Shown here piece after piece: positions 8,046-18,046 of a DNA stretch of 64,000 bases (positions within the stretch are counted from its first letter, which is position 1; every line of letters starts with the position of its first letter). The notes beneath the pieces are model-generated. The model had not been told where the DNA came from and did not search any database. It saw only the letters and a program-made list of their open reading frames with translations. A program made the translations under genes and the position numbers. The stretch comes from an uncultured Flavobacteriaceae bacterium. Its GTDB lineage: Bacteria; Bacteroidota; Bacteroidia; Flavobacteriales; Flavobacteriaceae. The stretch covers positions 17,238-81,237 of the forward strand of contig CALLVX010000076.1 of assembly GCA_938010765.1 (NCBI GenBank), given 5' to 3'.

Positions 8046-11000
8046 CTATTTCCCATTAAACTTGACACTCATCAAAGCTACTTGCCCAATTACTTCCCCT
8101 TCTTTCGCTTTATAAACAAAATAAAGCTCTTCTACTTTCTCAGTAATCTGGGTATCAAGACCTATTATTGCTATACCGCCCGGTTGCCCAGATACAGGAG
8201 CCGGCATACTGCCAGTACCCAACAACGGTCCGTCGGGTGCGTTCTTGCGCATTTCGAGCGTAAAACCAATTTTGGGAGCTTCCTGCCAGCCCGCCGTAAC
8301 CATAACCGAATTCACCCCTTTCAAGTCGATTTCTTCGATTACAAACCAACCTCCTTCCGCAGGAATAACAAGTAGTTTCATACCACCAAATTCAACAGGC
8401 ATAAAACCTTGGGTTTTATTATTTCCGGTAAATGGAACGGTACTACCACGCAAAGTAATTGAATTCACCCCAGTTAACGGGATGGTACCTGGAGCACCTC
8501 CATCTGTGTAACTGGCCGTAAGCACCATGACATTGTCTGTTGGCGTAGGATTCGGTACAATGTTTCCCGCCAAGGGTAGCGATTTTTTCTTTACTCCCGT
8601 ATCGATCAACGATTGAATGTACAATGCGATCTGTCGTGATTCATCGCTCGTAACATTTGGGTGCGCGGGCATCATTACCTCGCCCCAAACACCCGTTCCT
8701 CCTTCTATCACTTTTTTCTGAAGGTAACTAAGCGCACTCTTATCATCTTTGTATTTTTCTGCTATTGCCAGATAGGTTGGGCCGATCGAGGCATCCACTT
8801 CCTTATGGCATGTTTTACAATCCATTGATTGGGTCAGTGCCTTACCGGTCACCGCAGCTGAGACTTGTTGGTGTCCTAAGGACATGTTTACCTCATCCAT
8901 CCCTTCCATATAATCAACCGAAACAAAGACATTACTTTCGTCAATGCTATCATTATTATCCGGGTCGGTTACGGAAACCTTGTAATTGATGGGCGTTCCT
9001 GCTATGAAAAAAGATGAATTACCACCACTGAGGTCAATTGCGATTTCAGGGCGGGAGTTGCCGGCCACGATAGTAGTAGCACTGCTTTTGATCGCCGCCC
9101 CTTTATCATCTTTCACCTCTACCGTTATCTTATAATCACCCGCCTTCTCATACGTATGAGTGATGCCGGGTTCACTGGTTTCTTTGGTCTCACCATTGCC
9201 CAAATCCCATGCATAAGTGACGGCATCACCCTCTCGATCCATAGCATCTACCGTTGCCGTAATTGTGAGCGGTAACTTCCCCGATGTTTGATCTACAATC
9301 ATATTATCGATTACAGGGGCACGATTACCACCATTAAATTCTATATAACTTAAACCAGAATCTTCATTCTGGGCAAACCAGCCCGCACCATACTCAAGTA
9401 GATACATGCGCCCATCGGGCCCCATCTCCATATCAATTAAATTGCTTACTTCAATATCAGATGCAAAGGGTTCCATTTTATTAAAGGTACCGTCTTCGAA
9501 GAGTGTTACGGCCATCATCCAACCACGCATCCACTCATAAATAATTACTTTCCCATCGTAGTAGGAAGGAAGTCCACCACCATTTGGATACATATCCGAA
9601 TAATAGGTGGGACCCGCCATCGCATTTCTACCACCGGTACCTACCTGCGGAAAGTCCCCTGTATCCGCATACGGATAGAAAACATAGGCCGGTTGCGCTG
9701 GAGGTAGTTCGCGTAACCCCGTATTGTTTCTAGAATCGTTGATGGGTTTTTCAGGATCAAAGGCCTCACCGCTGACACCGGTCTCATAATCATAATCATT
9801 GTAAGGTTTATTGTCGCCTATAAAAAGTGGCCAGCCAAAGTTCCCTGCACTCCTTGCTTGATTCATTTCATCATACCCCCTTGGGCCTCGAACTCCTAGA
9901 CTATCGGCTCTGGCATCGGGCCCTACGTCGCCCCAATACACATACCCTTTCTTGGGATCTACCGAAATACGATAGGGGTTACGGTGCCCCATAGTATAAA
10001 TTTCCGGTCTTGTTTTTTCGGTCCCCACCGGAAAAAGGTTCCCATCAGGAATAGCATAACTACCATCTTCGTTCACCTTAATTCTAAGTATTTTACCGCG
10101 TAGGTCATTGGTATTTCCCGATGAACGCCGCGCGTCGTACTGTTGATGCCCTGGAATATCGTTCAAAGGTGCGTAGCCATTGTTCACATATTTTACATTT
10201 TTCTCATTAAAAGGCGTGGAATTATCACCGGTAGAAACGTACAGCAAGTCGTCTGGACCGAATGCAATAGAACCTCCGGTATGGCAACAGATTTCCCGTT
10301 GCGAATCTACATCGAGTATCACCTGTTCCGAATCCATATCAAAGGTGTCGTTCTGAAATTTGAAACGTGCCAATCGATTTACATCTTTATCTACAGTAGG
10401 TGCATAAAAGACATATACCCAATGATTGGTCGCAAAATTGGGGTCTTTTTGAATGCCCATCAGGCCTTCTTCCGCGTTTACCCCAGGTGTATTTAAAGTT
10501 TTATGGTACACATCTAACTTCGCCACCTCGGTCAACTCTTTGGTTTCGGCCTTGTACAATAAAATTTCCCCGCGGCGTTGTGCAATCAGAATATCATTGT
10601 CTGGAAGTATGGTCATTTCCGTAGGTTCAAAAAAACCACCTTCGGACAGGCTTACTTTTGAAAAGCGGTCAATATCCGGCGGAATTTGGCTTGTCAATTT
10701 TTCATAGTTCAATTCTTTGTTATCTCCAATGGCATATTGAATACCTCCGAGAAGATGTTTCAAGAAGTCTTCCTCCATATAGCTTTCATCGGTATGACCT
10801 CCTCCTGTATAAAAGGCTCTTCCGCCATCAAACTCATGATACCAGGCAATCGGATGAAAATCCCCGTTTTCCCCGCCTTCATAAGTGCTTTCGTCTAAAG
10901 TCATCAACACATTCACATCTGGATTGATATTTTTGTAGTTGTAGAGTTCATCGGTACGATGCCACACCGAATCGGTAAAATGCTTGGTGGCAATAAAATT

Positions 11001-11453
11001 TTGATCTTTTATAATGAAATCGGCTTCCGGTGTCCCTGAAGGGTGACTTAAAAATTGTGCCCCGACAAGTTTATTATACCAACCCCAATCATACTCGGTA
11101 TCGCTGGCCGCGTGAATACCCACATAACCGCCTCCCGATTGAATATAGCGCTCAAAGGCCGCTTCTTGATGATGGTCCAATACATTACCGGTGGTACTTA
11201 AAAAAATTATCGAAGAATATTGCTTTAAATTTTCATCTTTGAAGAGTGCTGCATTTTTGGTCGTATCTACTTCAAAGCCATTTTCGGCTCCCAGCTTTTG
11301 AAGTGCTGCCATCCCTGCCGGGATCGATGCATGCTTAAAACCCATCGTCTTTGAAAAAACCAATACTTTTGGGGTTCCTTCTCTTGTTTTATCCCCACAG
11401 CTTACAAAGCCCAAAAGGAATAAGGCCACCAAGGCAACTACTACTTTTTTCAT
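8046..11453 (-). CDS. Exported lipoprotein fusion: ThuA, sugar dehydrogenase propeller, PKD, cytochrome c, C-terminal sugar-binding-like domain
   Basis: A 1135-residue protein with a lipoprotein signal peptide (cysteine in FVSCGDK). Domains in order: ThuA-like (about 28-245), a glucose/sorbosone dehydrogenase-type six-bladed propeller (about 260-690, with EEGLMGI and GHRNPYRI motifs), a PKD domain (about 710-795, WDLGNGE), a class I cytochrome c (heme site CKTCH at 879-883, distal Met in VMMPAHP), and a C-terminal beta domain similar to CBM6 modules (about 970-1135). Such fusions are known in Bacteroidota. The likely job is oxidation of a sugar or polyol in the envelope with electrons passed to the heme. 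A promoter-like site lies about 85 bases upstream. Confidence 0.88.
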   Translation of the reverse strand: MKKVVVALVALFLLGFVSCGDKTREGTPKVLVFSKTMGFKHASIPAGMAALQKLGAENGFEVDTTKNAALFKDENLKQYSSIIFLSTTGNVLDHHQEAAFERYIQSGGGYVGIHAASDTEYDWGWYNKLVGAQFLSHPSGTPEADFIIKDQNFIATKHFTDSVWHRTDELYNYKNINPDVNVLMTLDESTYEGGENGDFHPIAWYHEFDGGRAFYTGGGHTDESYMEEDFLKHLLGGIQYAIGDNKELNYEKLTSQIPPDIDRFSKVSLSEGGFFEPTEMTILPDNDILIAQRRGEILLYKAETKELTEVAKLDVYHKTLNTPGVNAEEGLMGIQKDPNFATNHWVYVFYAPTVDKDVNRLARFKFQNDTFDMDSEQVILDVDSQREICCHTGGSIAFGPDDLLYVSTGDNSTPFNEKNVKYVNNGYAPLNDIPGHQQYDARRSSGNTNDLRGKILRIKVNEDGSYAIPDGNLFPVGTEKTRPEIYTMGHRNPYRISVDPKKGYVYWGDVGPDARADSLGVRGPRGYDEMNQARSAGNFGWPLFIGDNKPYNDYDYETGVSGEAFDPEKPINDSRNNTGLRELPPAQPAYVFYPYADTGDFPQVGTGGRNAMAGPTYYSDMYPNGGGLPSYYDGKVIIYEWMRGWMMAVTLFEDGTFNKMEPFASDIEVSNLIDMEMGPDGRMYLLEYGAGWFAQNEDSGLSYIEFNGGNRAPVIDNMIVDQTSGKLPLTITATVDAMDREGDAVTYAWDLGNGETKETSEPGITHTYEKAGDYKITVEVKDDKGAAIKSSATTIVAGNSRPEIAIDLSGGNSSFFIAGTPINYKVSVTDPDNNDSIDESNVFVSVDYMEGMDEVNMSLGHQQVSAAVTGKALTQSMDCKTCHKEVDASIGPTYLAIAEKYKDDKSALSYLQKKVIEGGTGVWGEVMMPAHPNVTSDESRQIALYIQSLIDTGVKKKSLPLAGNIVPNPTPTDNVMVLTASYTDGGAPGTIPLTGVNSITLRGSTVPFTGNNKTQGFMPVEFGGMKLLVIPAEGGWFVIEEIDLKGVNSVMVTAGWQEAPKIGFTLEMRKNAPDGPLLGTGSMPAPVSGQPGGIAIIGLDTQITEKVEELYFVYKAKEGEVIGQVALMSVKFNGK

Positions 11454-11538
11454 TTTTCGTTTTTTAATTGATTTGTTTGAAGGGTACTTAACTAGTTCAA
11501 AACCATTCTCGGAGCAGTTTCAAAAACACATAGTCACC

Positions 11539-11573
11539 CAAATATAATGCTTTATTGCGTTTCATATACACAA
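11539..11573 (-). promoter_or_regulatory. Bacteroidota-type promoter for the 8046-11453 gene
   Basis: On the minus strand TATATTTG (11546-11539) matches the -7 consensus TAnnTTTG exactly. A TTG at 11573-11571 lies 24 bases upstream, close to the usual spacing for the -33 element. The start codon is about 85 bases downstream. Confidence 0.45.
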
Positions 11574-11590
11574 TGAGAATAATTTTAAGT

Positions 11591-12340
11591 CTATAGTACC
11601 AAAATAATACCTTCCCTTAGGGCCTGGTCATATTTCTCCTTATTAAATTCATATAATTTCGGCGAACGGTGTTGGCCAATTTTACGCACCTTTGAGGTAT
11701 CTTTTATGAGTTCAAGATTCATTAGTTTTTTAGGAAAGTTTCGACGATCCAGTTTCTTTCCTAGAATTGTCTCATACAATGATTGTATTTCGGGCAAGGT
11801 AAACCTTCGTTCAAGTAATTCATACCCTATTGGCTTATGATATAGGTTAAGACGCATATGGCGCAATGCTTCTTCGATCATTTCATTATGGTCGAATAAT
11901 AGCTGAGGAACCGTATCTACATCTTGCCAATGGTAATCTTCATAAAAAAAATCGGTCCTAATTGCGACTTTAGAGAATTCGACCAGTGCGTAGTAGCCGA
12001 TACCAAAGGTGCGTTTTCGCAGCCAATTGTCTTTCGGTAACCAGGGCATCCCTTTTTTTTCCTTCAATCGGAATTCGCTTTCCCCAAAGGTTTTAAATTG
12101 CTCTAAATAAACGTTGTCAAGCGAAGTTTTGTCTTTCAGTATTCGGGTGGCGGCCGTTGCCAGCGATTCTTCCAAACCAATAAACCCACCGGGAAGGCCC
12201 CAACCATCAAGTTGCTTCCACTTGGCCAGCAAAATCTTCAGTTCCTTATCATGATACCCGAAAATTACACAGTCGATACTTAAATTCTGAAAATATCGTT
12301 CGTGGCCGTTGTTTATAAAGTCCGATAGCTCTTCTTCCAA
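11591..12340 (-). CDS. NUDIX-domain transcriptional regulator (NrtR/AraR-like) with winged helix
   Basis: A 249-residue protein: an N-terminal NUDIX fold (about 15-150) and a C-terminal winged-helix domain (about 160-240). The NUDIX box is degenerate. G52 and E58 and R66 are kept, but the REuxEE glutamates read I67, D70 and K71, so hydrolase activity is probably lost. This is the pattern of the NrtR/AraR regulators of Bacteroidota, in which the fold senses a sugar or nucleotide ligand. It is transcribed divergently from a YdeI-like gene with 85 bases between, and lies next to the sugar dehydrogenase fusion, a plausible target. Confidence 0.8.
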   Translation of the reverse strand: MEEELSDFINNGHERYFQNLSIDCVIFGYHDKELKILLAKWKQLDGWGLPGGFIGLEESLATAATRILKDKTSLDNVYLEQFKTFGESEFRLKEKKGMPWLPKDNWLRKRTFGIGYYALVEFSKVAIRTDFFYEDYHWQDVDTVPQLLFDHNEMIEEALRHMRLNLYHKPIGYELLERRFTLPEIQSLYETILGKKLDRRNFPKKLMNLELIKDTSKVRKIGQHRSPKLYEFNKEKYDQALREGIILVL

Positions 12341-12425
12341 ATGTATTCCTTTTTTCTACTGTGTTAAATATAGGAACTTCTAGTTGTTTTCTTATTTTTA
12401 ACAGATTTAAAACCAATATCTTTAA

Positions 12426-13007
12426 ATGATCGATGTTCCCGAGCATTATTTTAAAAACGATACTTCATTTCGACAATGGCTTCATAAAAACCATATGCAG
12501 GAAGAAGGCATTTATTTGATTTTCTATAAAATTGCGCATGAAAAGGAGAGTATGCGTTGGGAAGAGGCCGTAAAAGTTGCCATTTGTTACGGTTGGATCG
12601 ATAGTACGGTTAAAAGTTTAGGAGACGGTAAGCGCCGACAATATTTTTGTCCGCGAAAACCTAAAAGTGTTTGGAGCAAAGTTAACAAGGAGTACATTAA
12701 GGATTTGATAGCCAAAGGCTTGATGCATTCAAGCGGATTTAATAAAATAACGGCGGCCAAAACCGATGGCTCATGGACCGCCCTTGACGATGTTGAAAAT
12801 GGTGTAATTCCCCTAGCACTTAAACAAGCATTCGATAAAGCCCCCGATGCCTTCAAGAATTTCAACACCTTTACGCGAGGTCAGCGAAAAAGCTATCTTT
12901 ATTGGCTAAACCAAGCAAAGCGCCAAGAAACCCAGCAAAAACGGATTTCCGAAATCGTACGGCTCTCATCAGAAAATATTAAAACTCGCCCAGGAACAGA
13001 GCGCTGA
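12426..13007 (+). CDS. YdeI/OmpD-associated family protein
   Basis: A 193-residue cytoplasmic protein. The N-terminus (SFRQWLHKNHMQEEGIYLIF) and WEEAVKVAICYGWIDS are signatures of the YdeI family, as is the C-terminal FTRGQRKSYLYWLNQAKRQE, where a lysine/arginine-rich helix ends the domain. The family is linked to stress and bacteriocin tolerance in a few bacteria, but its biochemistry is not established. The ATG at 12426 is preceded at once by TATCTTTA, a near match to the -7 element, so a nearly leaderless transcript is possible. A second YdeI-like gene lies at 35703. Confidence 0.75.
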   Translation: MIDVPEHYFKNDTSFRQWLHKNHMQEEGIYLIFYKIAHEKESMRWEEAVKVAICYGWIDSTVKSLGDGKRRQYFCPRKPKSVWSKVNKEYIKDLIAKGLMHSSGFNKITAAKTDGSWTALDDVENGVIPLALKQAFDKAPDAFKNFNTFTRGQRKSYLYWLNQAKRQETQQKRISEIVRLSSENIKTRPGTER

Positions 13008-13023
13008 TCAAAAAACGAAATTC

Positions 13024-14565
13024 ATGAATTATAGAAAACGTATTTTATCATTCTTAGTACTTCTTATAAGCACCCTTAGTTCTTCGCAAACGGCTAATTC
13101 AGCTGATCAATTGGCCGCTATTCGCAGTGAAGGATTTGTAAATTCGCAAGCCTATGGTATTCTTAGCGAGCTTACCGATGTGTATGGACAACGCCTTACC
13201 GGCAGTCGAGAATACCTGGCTGCCGCGCAATGGATGTCGGAAAAAATGAAAAGTGTCGGTTTGCAAAAAGTACATTTTGAAAACTATTGCGATGATTGCC
13301 GTGGGTGGAGCATTAAAGGCTTTAATGTTGAAATGGTCGCACCGAACTATATGAACATCAACGCTTATCCCCTGGCTATGGCAGAAAGCACCCCTGGTAT
13401 TGTCGAAGGGGAAGTAATTCATATTCGGAACATATGGGACCTTAAGAAAATAAAAGAAGCATATGCCGGCAAACTCAAAGGTAAGATTGTATTTGCAGGA
13501 AAAACACCTACTAAAAAACGTCTGACCGATACCATTTTAGATAGGTATACAGATGCAGAGCTCACTAAAATGGAAACACAATTAACACCTCAAAAAGAGG
13601 TTACCCCCTTGCCCGAATTAATAAAATCTTGGGAAACATCCGATAGATGGGATCAAGAGTTTCTTGAATTTGCAAAAGCAGAGGGTGCCCTTGCGGTTTT
13701 TCGAATGTTGGCGAGAGAGAGTGAAGTACCTGGAATTTTCCATCCCGGAGGTACCTACTATTATTTGGAAGACGATATAAAGCCCCTGCCTTATTTTACC
13801 ATTTCGCCCGAGCATTTTGGCCGTATCACAAGAGCCATTAAACATAATAAAACACCAAGATTGCGCTTAAATTTAGAAACCGAATTTTATTTAGAACCGG
13901 AGAACAACGTTAACATCATCGGTGAACTCACAGGAAAGGATTCAAAACTTAGGACAGAAACAGTACTGATCGGTGGTCATTTCGACTCTTGGCATGCAGC
14001 AACCGGGGCTACCGATAATGCCGCGAGCTGTGTAATACTTTTAGAAGCACTGCGAATTCTCAAAGCTACCGGCTTACACCTAAAAAGAACGGTTAAAATA
14101 GGCCTTTGGGGAGGTGAAGAACAGGCTTTCTTAGGATCTGTAGCCTATGCCAAACAACATTTCGGCCCCTTGGAAGAAAAACCGAATGCAGCTTCTAAAA
14201 AAATCTCGGCCTATCTAAATTTAGACAATGGTACTGGAGCTATTAGAGGCGTTTATTTACAGGGCAATGAATTTGCCCGACCCACTTTTGAAGCTGCTTT
14301 TTCGAAGTTAGGTGCCTTGAGCGAAGGCGCCCTCACTATTGAAAATACACTCTCTACAGACCATGAAACCTTTGATCATTACAATATCCCCGCATTTCAA
14401 TTCATACAAGATGTGTTGACCTATGAAACGGTTACCCATCACACCAATATGGATTTTATCGAATACGTACCAAAGGAAGACCTTATGAAAAACGCCGTCA
14501 TCATGGCTTGGACGATTTATACCCTGGCCAATACCACTCAAAAAGTTCCCAGAAAAAAGAACTGA
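13024..14565 (+). CDS. Secreted M28 family peptidase with PA-like insert
   Basis: A 513-residue protein with a signal peptide ending near LSSSQ. The zinc-binding pattern of M28 is complete: H319 in GGHFDSW, D331 in GATDNAAS, E365-E366 in WGGEEQ, an Asp in LNLDNG, and H447 in DHETFDHY. A segment at about 110-290 fits a protease-associated (PA) domain. It is the first of three closely packed genes (16 bases to the propeller-amidohydrolase fusion) and likely shares their transcript. Expected role: carboxy- or aminopeptidase action on peptides in the envelope. Confidence 0.88.
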   Translation: MNYRKRILSFLVLLISTLSSSQTANSADQLAAIRSEGFVNSQAYGILSELTDVYGQRLTGSREYLAAAQWMSEKMKSVGLQKVHFENYCDDCRGWSIKGFNVEMVAPNYMNINAYPLAMAESTPGIVEGEVIHIRNIWDLKKIKEAYAGKLKGKIVFAGKTPTKKRLTDTILDRYTDAELTKMETQLTPQKEVTPLPELIKSWETSDRWDQEFLEFAKAEGALAVFRMLARESEVPGIFHPGGTYYYLEDDIKPLPYFTISPEHFGRITRAIKHNKTPRLRLNLETEFYLEPENNVNIIGELTGKDSKLRTETVLIGGHFDSWHAATGATDNAASCVILLEALRILKATGLHLKRTVKIGLWGGEEQAFLGSVAYAKQHFGPLEEKPNAASKKISAYLNLDNGTGAIRGVYLQGNEFARPTFEAAFSKLGALSEGALTIENTLSTDHETFDHYNIPAFQFIQDVLTYETVTHHTNMDFIEYVPKEDLMKNAVIMAWTIYTLANTTQKVPRKKN

Positions 14566-14580
14566 TTTAACCCAAACCTA

Positions 14581-17500
14581 ATGAAACAAAATTCTATGCG
14601 AACCTTTTTAACTACCTGTCTGCTAAGTGTTTTCTGCTCAACTTCGTTATGGAGCCAAGAAAAGAAAGCTGCCGAAAAGAAAACCACTTGGGACGTTTCG
14701 AACCCCGGTGATACCTTCAAGTACCAAAGTCATAAATTTACTACAGAGGAAGGTACCTGGATGAATTTAGATGTTAGCCCCGACGGGAAAACCATTGTTT
14801 TTGATCTTTTAGGTGATATCTATACGATACCCATGACCGGTGGAAAAGCACAACCATTGCGAACAGGTATTCCTTTTGAGGTGCAGCCTAGGTTTAGCCC
14901 CGACGGTACCAAAATCTCTTTTACGAGCGATGCCGATGGCGGAGATAATATTTGGGTCATGAATGCCGATGGAACGGACGCTAAGCAATTGACCAAAGAA
15001 AAATTTAACCTGCTCAACAATGCTGTGTGGGCATCCAATGGCAATTATTTGATTGCCAGAAAACACTTCACCTCTCAACGTTCTGTCGGTGCCGGCGAGC
15101 TTTGGCAATACCACATTACAGGAGGTTCTGGCCTTCAGATTACTAAACGTAAGAACGATCAGCAAGATGTGAACGAACCTACGATTTCTCCAGATGGGCG
15201 CTATCTGTTCTATAGTGAAGATATGTATCCAGGCGGCTTTTTTCAATACAATAAAGACCCCAATAAGCAGATTTATGTCATTAATCGATATGACTTTGAA
15301 ACAGGAAAAACCACTCGGGTAACGGGCGGACCTGGTGGTGCTGCGCGCCCTCAAATTTCTAGGGATGGAAAAAAAATGGCGTTTGTAAAAAGGGTACGTA
15401 CCAAATCTGTTCTGTTTGTTCATGATTTGACAACCGGAGAAGAATGGCCCTTGTACGATGCACTGAACAAAGACCAACAGGAAGCTTGGGCTATTTTTGG
15501 TGTGTACCCGAACTTTAGCTGGGGGCCAAATGATACCAACATCCTATTTTGGGCCGATGGAAAAATCAATTCCATTAATATTTCCAGTTTGGAGGTTAGC
15601 AATATTCCCTTTTCGGTAGCGGCCGATATCAAAATTGCGGAACGGGTGCATTTCGCGAGTCCCGTAGCTCCCGATGAATTTGAATCCAAAGTAATAAGAC
15701 AAGCCGTCACGGCTCCTGATGGAAAGACCGTTGTCTTTAGTGCCATGGGCCAATTGTGGGCCAAAAAATTACCAAGTGGCACTCCCAAACGACTCACCAA
15801 AGGAACCGATTTAGAGTTTGAGCCTACTTTTTCCCCCGATGGTAAATCGATTGTTTTTGTGAGTTGGAACGACGAACAATTGGGTGCTATACATATTGTA
15901 TCGGCCTCTGGTGGCACCCCTGCTCGCTTGACAAAAGAAAAGGGCATCTACCGAACCCCAAGTTTTTCAGGGGATGGAAATCTCATTGCCTATGTAAAGG
16001 AAAGCGGGAATCTTGACCAAGGAAGAACCTTCGCCAAAAATACCGGTATCTATCTGATGTCTAAAACAGGGGCAAACGCCAAACTACTTGCTCCACAAGG
16101 GGAATACCCTATGTTTACCAAAGACAACAAACGTATTTTTTATCAATCGGGAGGTACTTATTTTGGCAGCTTGACCAAAAGTCTACATTCGGTCGATTTA
16201 AATGGAAAAGACCAAAAAACCCATATTAAGTCGAAGTATGCCAATCGCCTGGTACCAAGTCCTGACAATGAATGGATTGCATTCACGAATTTGCACAAGG
16301 CCTATATCGCCCCTTTGGTGATGACCGGAAAAGAAATTGATCTTGACAATAAATCGAAAGCCGTACCGGTGTCCCAAATAGCCAAAGATGCAGGGATCAA
16401 CTTGCATTGGTCTGCAGATAGTAAAACTGTTTTTTGGACGCTTGGAGACACCTATTTTTCGAACAAAATAAAAGATCGCTTTACCTTTTTGCCGAATTCT
16501 CCCGACAGTATCGCCAAAATGGATACCGTTGGTATACGCATGAATCTTAAAGTTACCGGCGACAAGCCCAAGGGTACCATTGCATTCACGAATGCCCGAA
16601 TCATTACAATGGAGGGTGATCAAGTAATAGAACAAGGGACTTTGGTAGTAGACGGTAACCGAATTGCTGCTGTTGGCAAGGCTTCCGAAGTAACTATTCC
16701 AAAGGGTGCCAAAGTATATGATTTGGAAGGAAAAACGATTATGCCGGGGCTTGTAGATGCCCATGCCCATGTAGGAGGTTTTAGATACGGCTTGGCAACT
16801 CAAAAACACTGGCAATTGTATGCCAACCTAGCGTTCGGGGTTACCACTGCCCATGACCCTTCGGCCAACACCGAAAGTATTTTTACCCTATCCGAAATGA
16901 TTCGTAGTGGTAAGATGGTAGGACCACGATTATATTCAACCGGTATCATCCTCTACGGTGCCGAAGGAGATTTTAAGGCCGTTATCAATTCGTTGGAAGA
17001 TGCGCGGTCTTCAATTCGCCGTACTAAGGCATTTGGTGCCAAATCGGTAAAGAGTTATAATCAACCCCGAAGGAATCAACGACAACAGGTAATGCAAGCC
17101 GCACGCGAATTAGGAATCAATGTGGTGCCCGAAGGGGGATCCAACTTCTATCACAATATGACCATGTTAATGGATGGCCATACCGGAATCGAACACAATA
17201 TCCCCGTAGCCCCCGTATACAAAGATGTACTAGAACTTTGGAAAACAAGTAAGTCGGGCTATACCCCAACCCTGATCGTAAACTATGGCGGTATGAACGG
17301 GGAGTATTATTTTTATCAAAAAGACAATGTTTGGGAAAACGAAAAACTATTGAAGTATACCCCGCGTTCTATTGTTGATGCCCGGGCAAGACACCGTACA
17401 ATGGTGCCCGAAGAGGAGTATGAAAACGGCCATATCTTGGTGTCAAAAACAGCCACTGCCCTTGCAAAGGAAGGCGTAAAAGTAAATCTAGGAGCACATG

Positions 17501-17892
17501 GTCAATTACAAGGGTTAGGCGCACATTGGGAATTATGGTTATTGCACCAAGGTGGTATGTCGAATCTGGAAGCGCTTCGCGCAGCGACCCTCAACGGGGC
17601 AGAATATATTGGCGCAGGGAAGGAAATAGGATCCTTGGTAAAAGGAAAGTTGGCCGATTTGATCGTTTTGGACGAAAACCCTTTGGAGGATATTCGAAAT
17701 ACCGAAACCGTAAAGTATACCATGGTTAACGGAAGATTGTACGATACTGCCACCATGAACGAAATTGGCAACACAAATCAAGAGCGTAGCAAATTTTGGT
17801 GGGAAAACAACAAGTACAACCAAGCCTTTCCGTGGCACGAAGCCTCGCAAAGTTTTATGCGGGCCGGTTGTGGTTGTCATCTAGGACACTAG
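14581..17892 (+). CDS. Exported TolB-like propeller / amidohydrolase fusion
   Basis: A 1103-residue exported protein. After a signal peptide, residues about 60-640 carry repeated SPDGKxIxF-type blades of a TolB/DPP-IV-like beta-propeller. Residues about 660-1060 form an amidohydrolase domain with the metal site HAH at 728-730 and a second histidine region in GIEHN. The usual GSDAG ligand loop reads NLGAHGQL, as in the subgroup fused to propellers. The last residues are unusual: RAGCGCHLGH, a Cys/His cluster. Imidodipeptidase or related activity is likely. A strong terminator follows the gene. Confidence 0.85.
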   Translation: MKQNSMRTFLTTCLLSVFCSTSLWSQEKKAAEKKTTWDVSNPGDTFKYQSHKFTTEEGTWMNLDVSPDGKTIVFDLLGDIYTIPMTGGKAQPLRTGIPFEVQPRFSPDGTKISFTSDADGGDNIWVMNADGTDAKQLTKEKFNLLNNAVWASNGNYLIARKHFTSQRSVGAGELWQYHITGGSGLQITKRKNDQQDVNEPTISPDGRYLFYSEDMYPGGFFQYNKDPNKQIYVINRYDFETGKTTRVTGGPGGAARPQISRDGKKMAFVKRVRTKSVLFVHDLTTGEEWPLYDALNKDQQEAWAIFGVYPNFSWGPNDTNILFWADGKINSINISSLEVSNIPFSVAADIKIAERVHFASPVAPDEFESKVIRQAVTAPDGKTVVFSAMGQLWAKKLPSGTPKRLTKGTDLEFEPTFSPDGKSIVFVSWNDEQLGAIHIVSASGGTPARLTKEKGIYRTPSFSGDGNLIAYVKESGNLDQGRTFAKNTGIYLMSKTGANAKLLAPQGEYPMFTKDNKRIFYQSGGTYFGSLTKSLHSVDLNGKDQKTHIKSKYANRLVPSPDNEWIAFTNLHKAYIAPLVMTGKEIDLDNKSKAVPVSQIAKDAGINLHWSADSKTVFWTLGDTYFSNKIKDRFTFLPNSPDSIAKMDTVGIRMNLKVTGDKPKGTIAFTNARIITMEGDQVIEQGTLVVDGNRIAAVGKASEVTIPKGAKVYDLEGKTIMPGLVDAHAHVGGFRYGLATQKHWQLYANLAFGVTTAHDPSANTESIFTLSEMIRSGKMVGPRLYSTGIILYGAEGDFKAVINSLEDARSSIRRTKAFGAKSVKSYNQPRRNQRQQVMQAARELGINVVPEGGSNFYHNMTMLMDGHTGIEHNIPVAPVYKDVLELWKTSKSGYTPTLIVNYGGMNGEYYFYQKDNVWENEKLLKYTPRSIVDARARHRTMVPEEEYENGHILVSKTATALAKEGVKVNLGAHGQLQGLGAHWELWLLHQGGMSNLEALRAATLNGAEYIGAGKEIGSLVKGKLADLIVLDENPLEDIRNTETVKYTMVNGRLYDTATMNEIGNTNQERSKFWWENNKYNQAFPWHEASQSFMRAGCGCHLGH

Positions 17893-17906
17893 TACTTAAA
17901 AAAATG

Positions 17907-17944
17907 GGGCAATGGTTTTATAGTTAGAAGCCATTGCCCTTTTT
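17907..17944 (+). terminator. Rho-independent terminator after the propeller-amidohydrolase gene
   Basis: A perfect 9-bp stem, GGGCAATGG (17907-17915) with CCATTGCCC (17931-17939), a 15-base loop and a run of five T. It starts 14 bases after the stop codon. Confidence 0.85.
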
Positions 17945-18046
17945 AATAAATTGCAAATTTAAGCTTACCTTTGTATTAGGTGTAAGGAGAGTGCTTCGGG
18001 CCAGCGTGTTTTCGTTCCCTAATTTTCTGTTCTTCACTTTTTCGAA

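Noticed and set aside
14809..16815. Long antisense frames inside the propeller-amidohydrolase gene (up to 222 residues)
   Set aside because: They lie opposite a well-supported gene, show no domains and have no start signals; they are by-products of codon bias.
17951..17973. Full promoter with TTG and TACCTTTG before the CDP-alcohol transferase gene
   Set aside because: The -7 box is exact but the TTG is only 12 bases away, below the usual 17-23, so only the -7-like box is mentioned.
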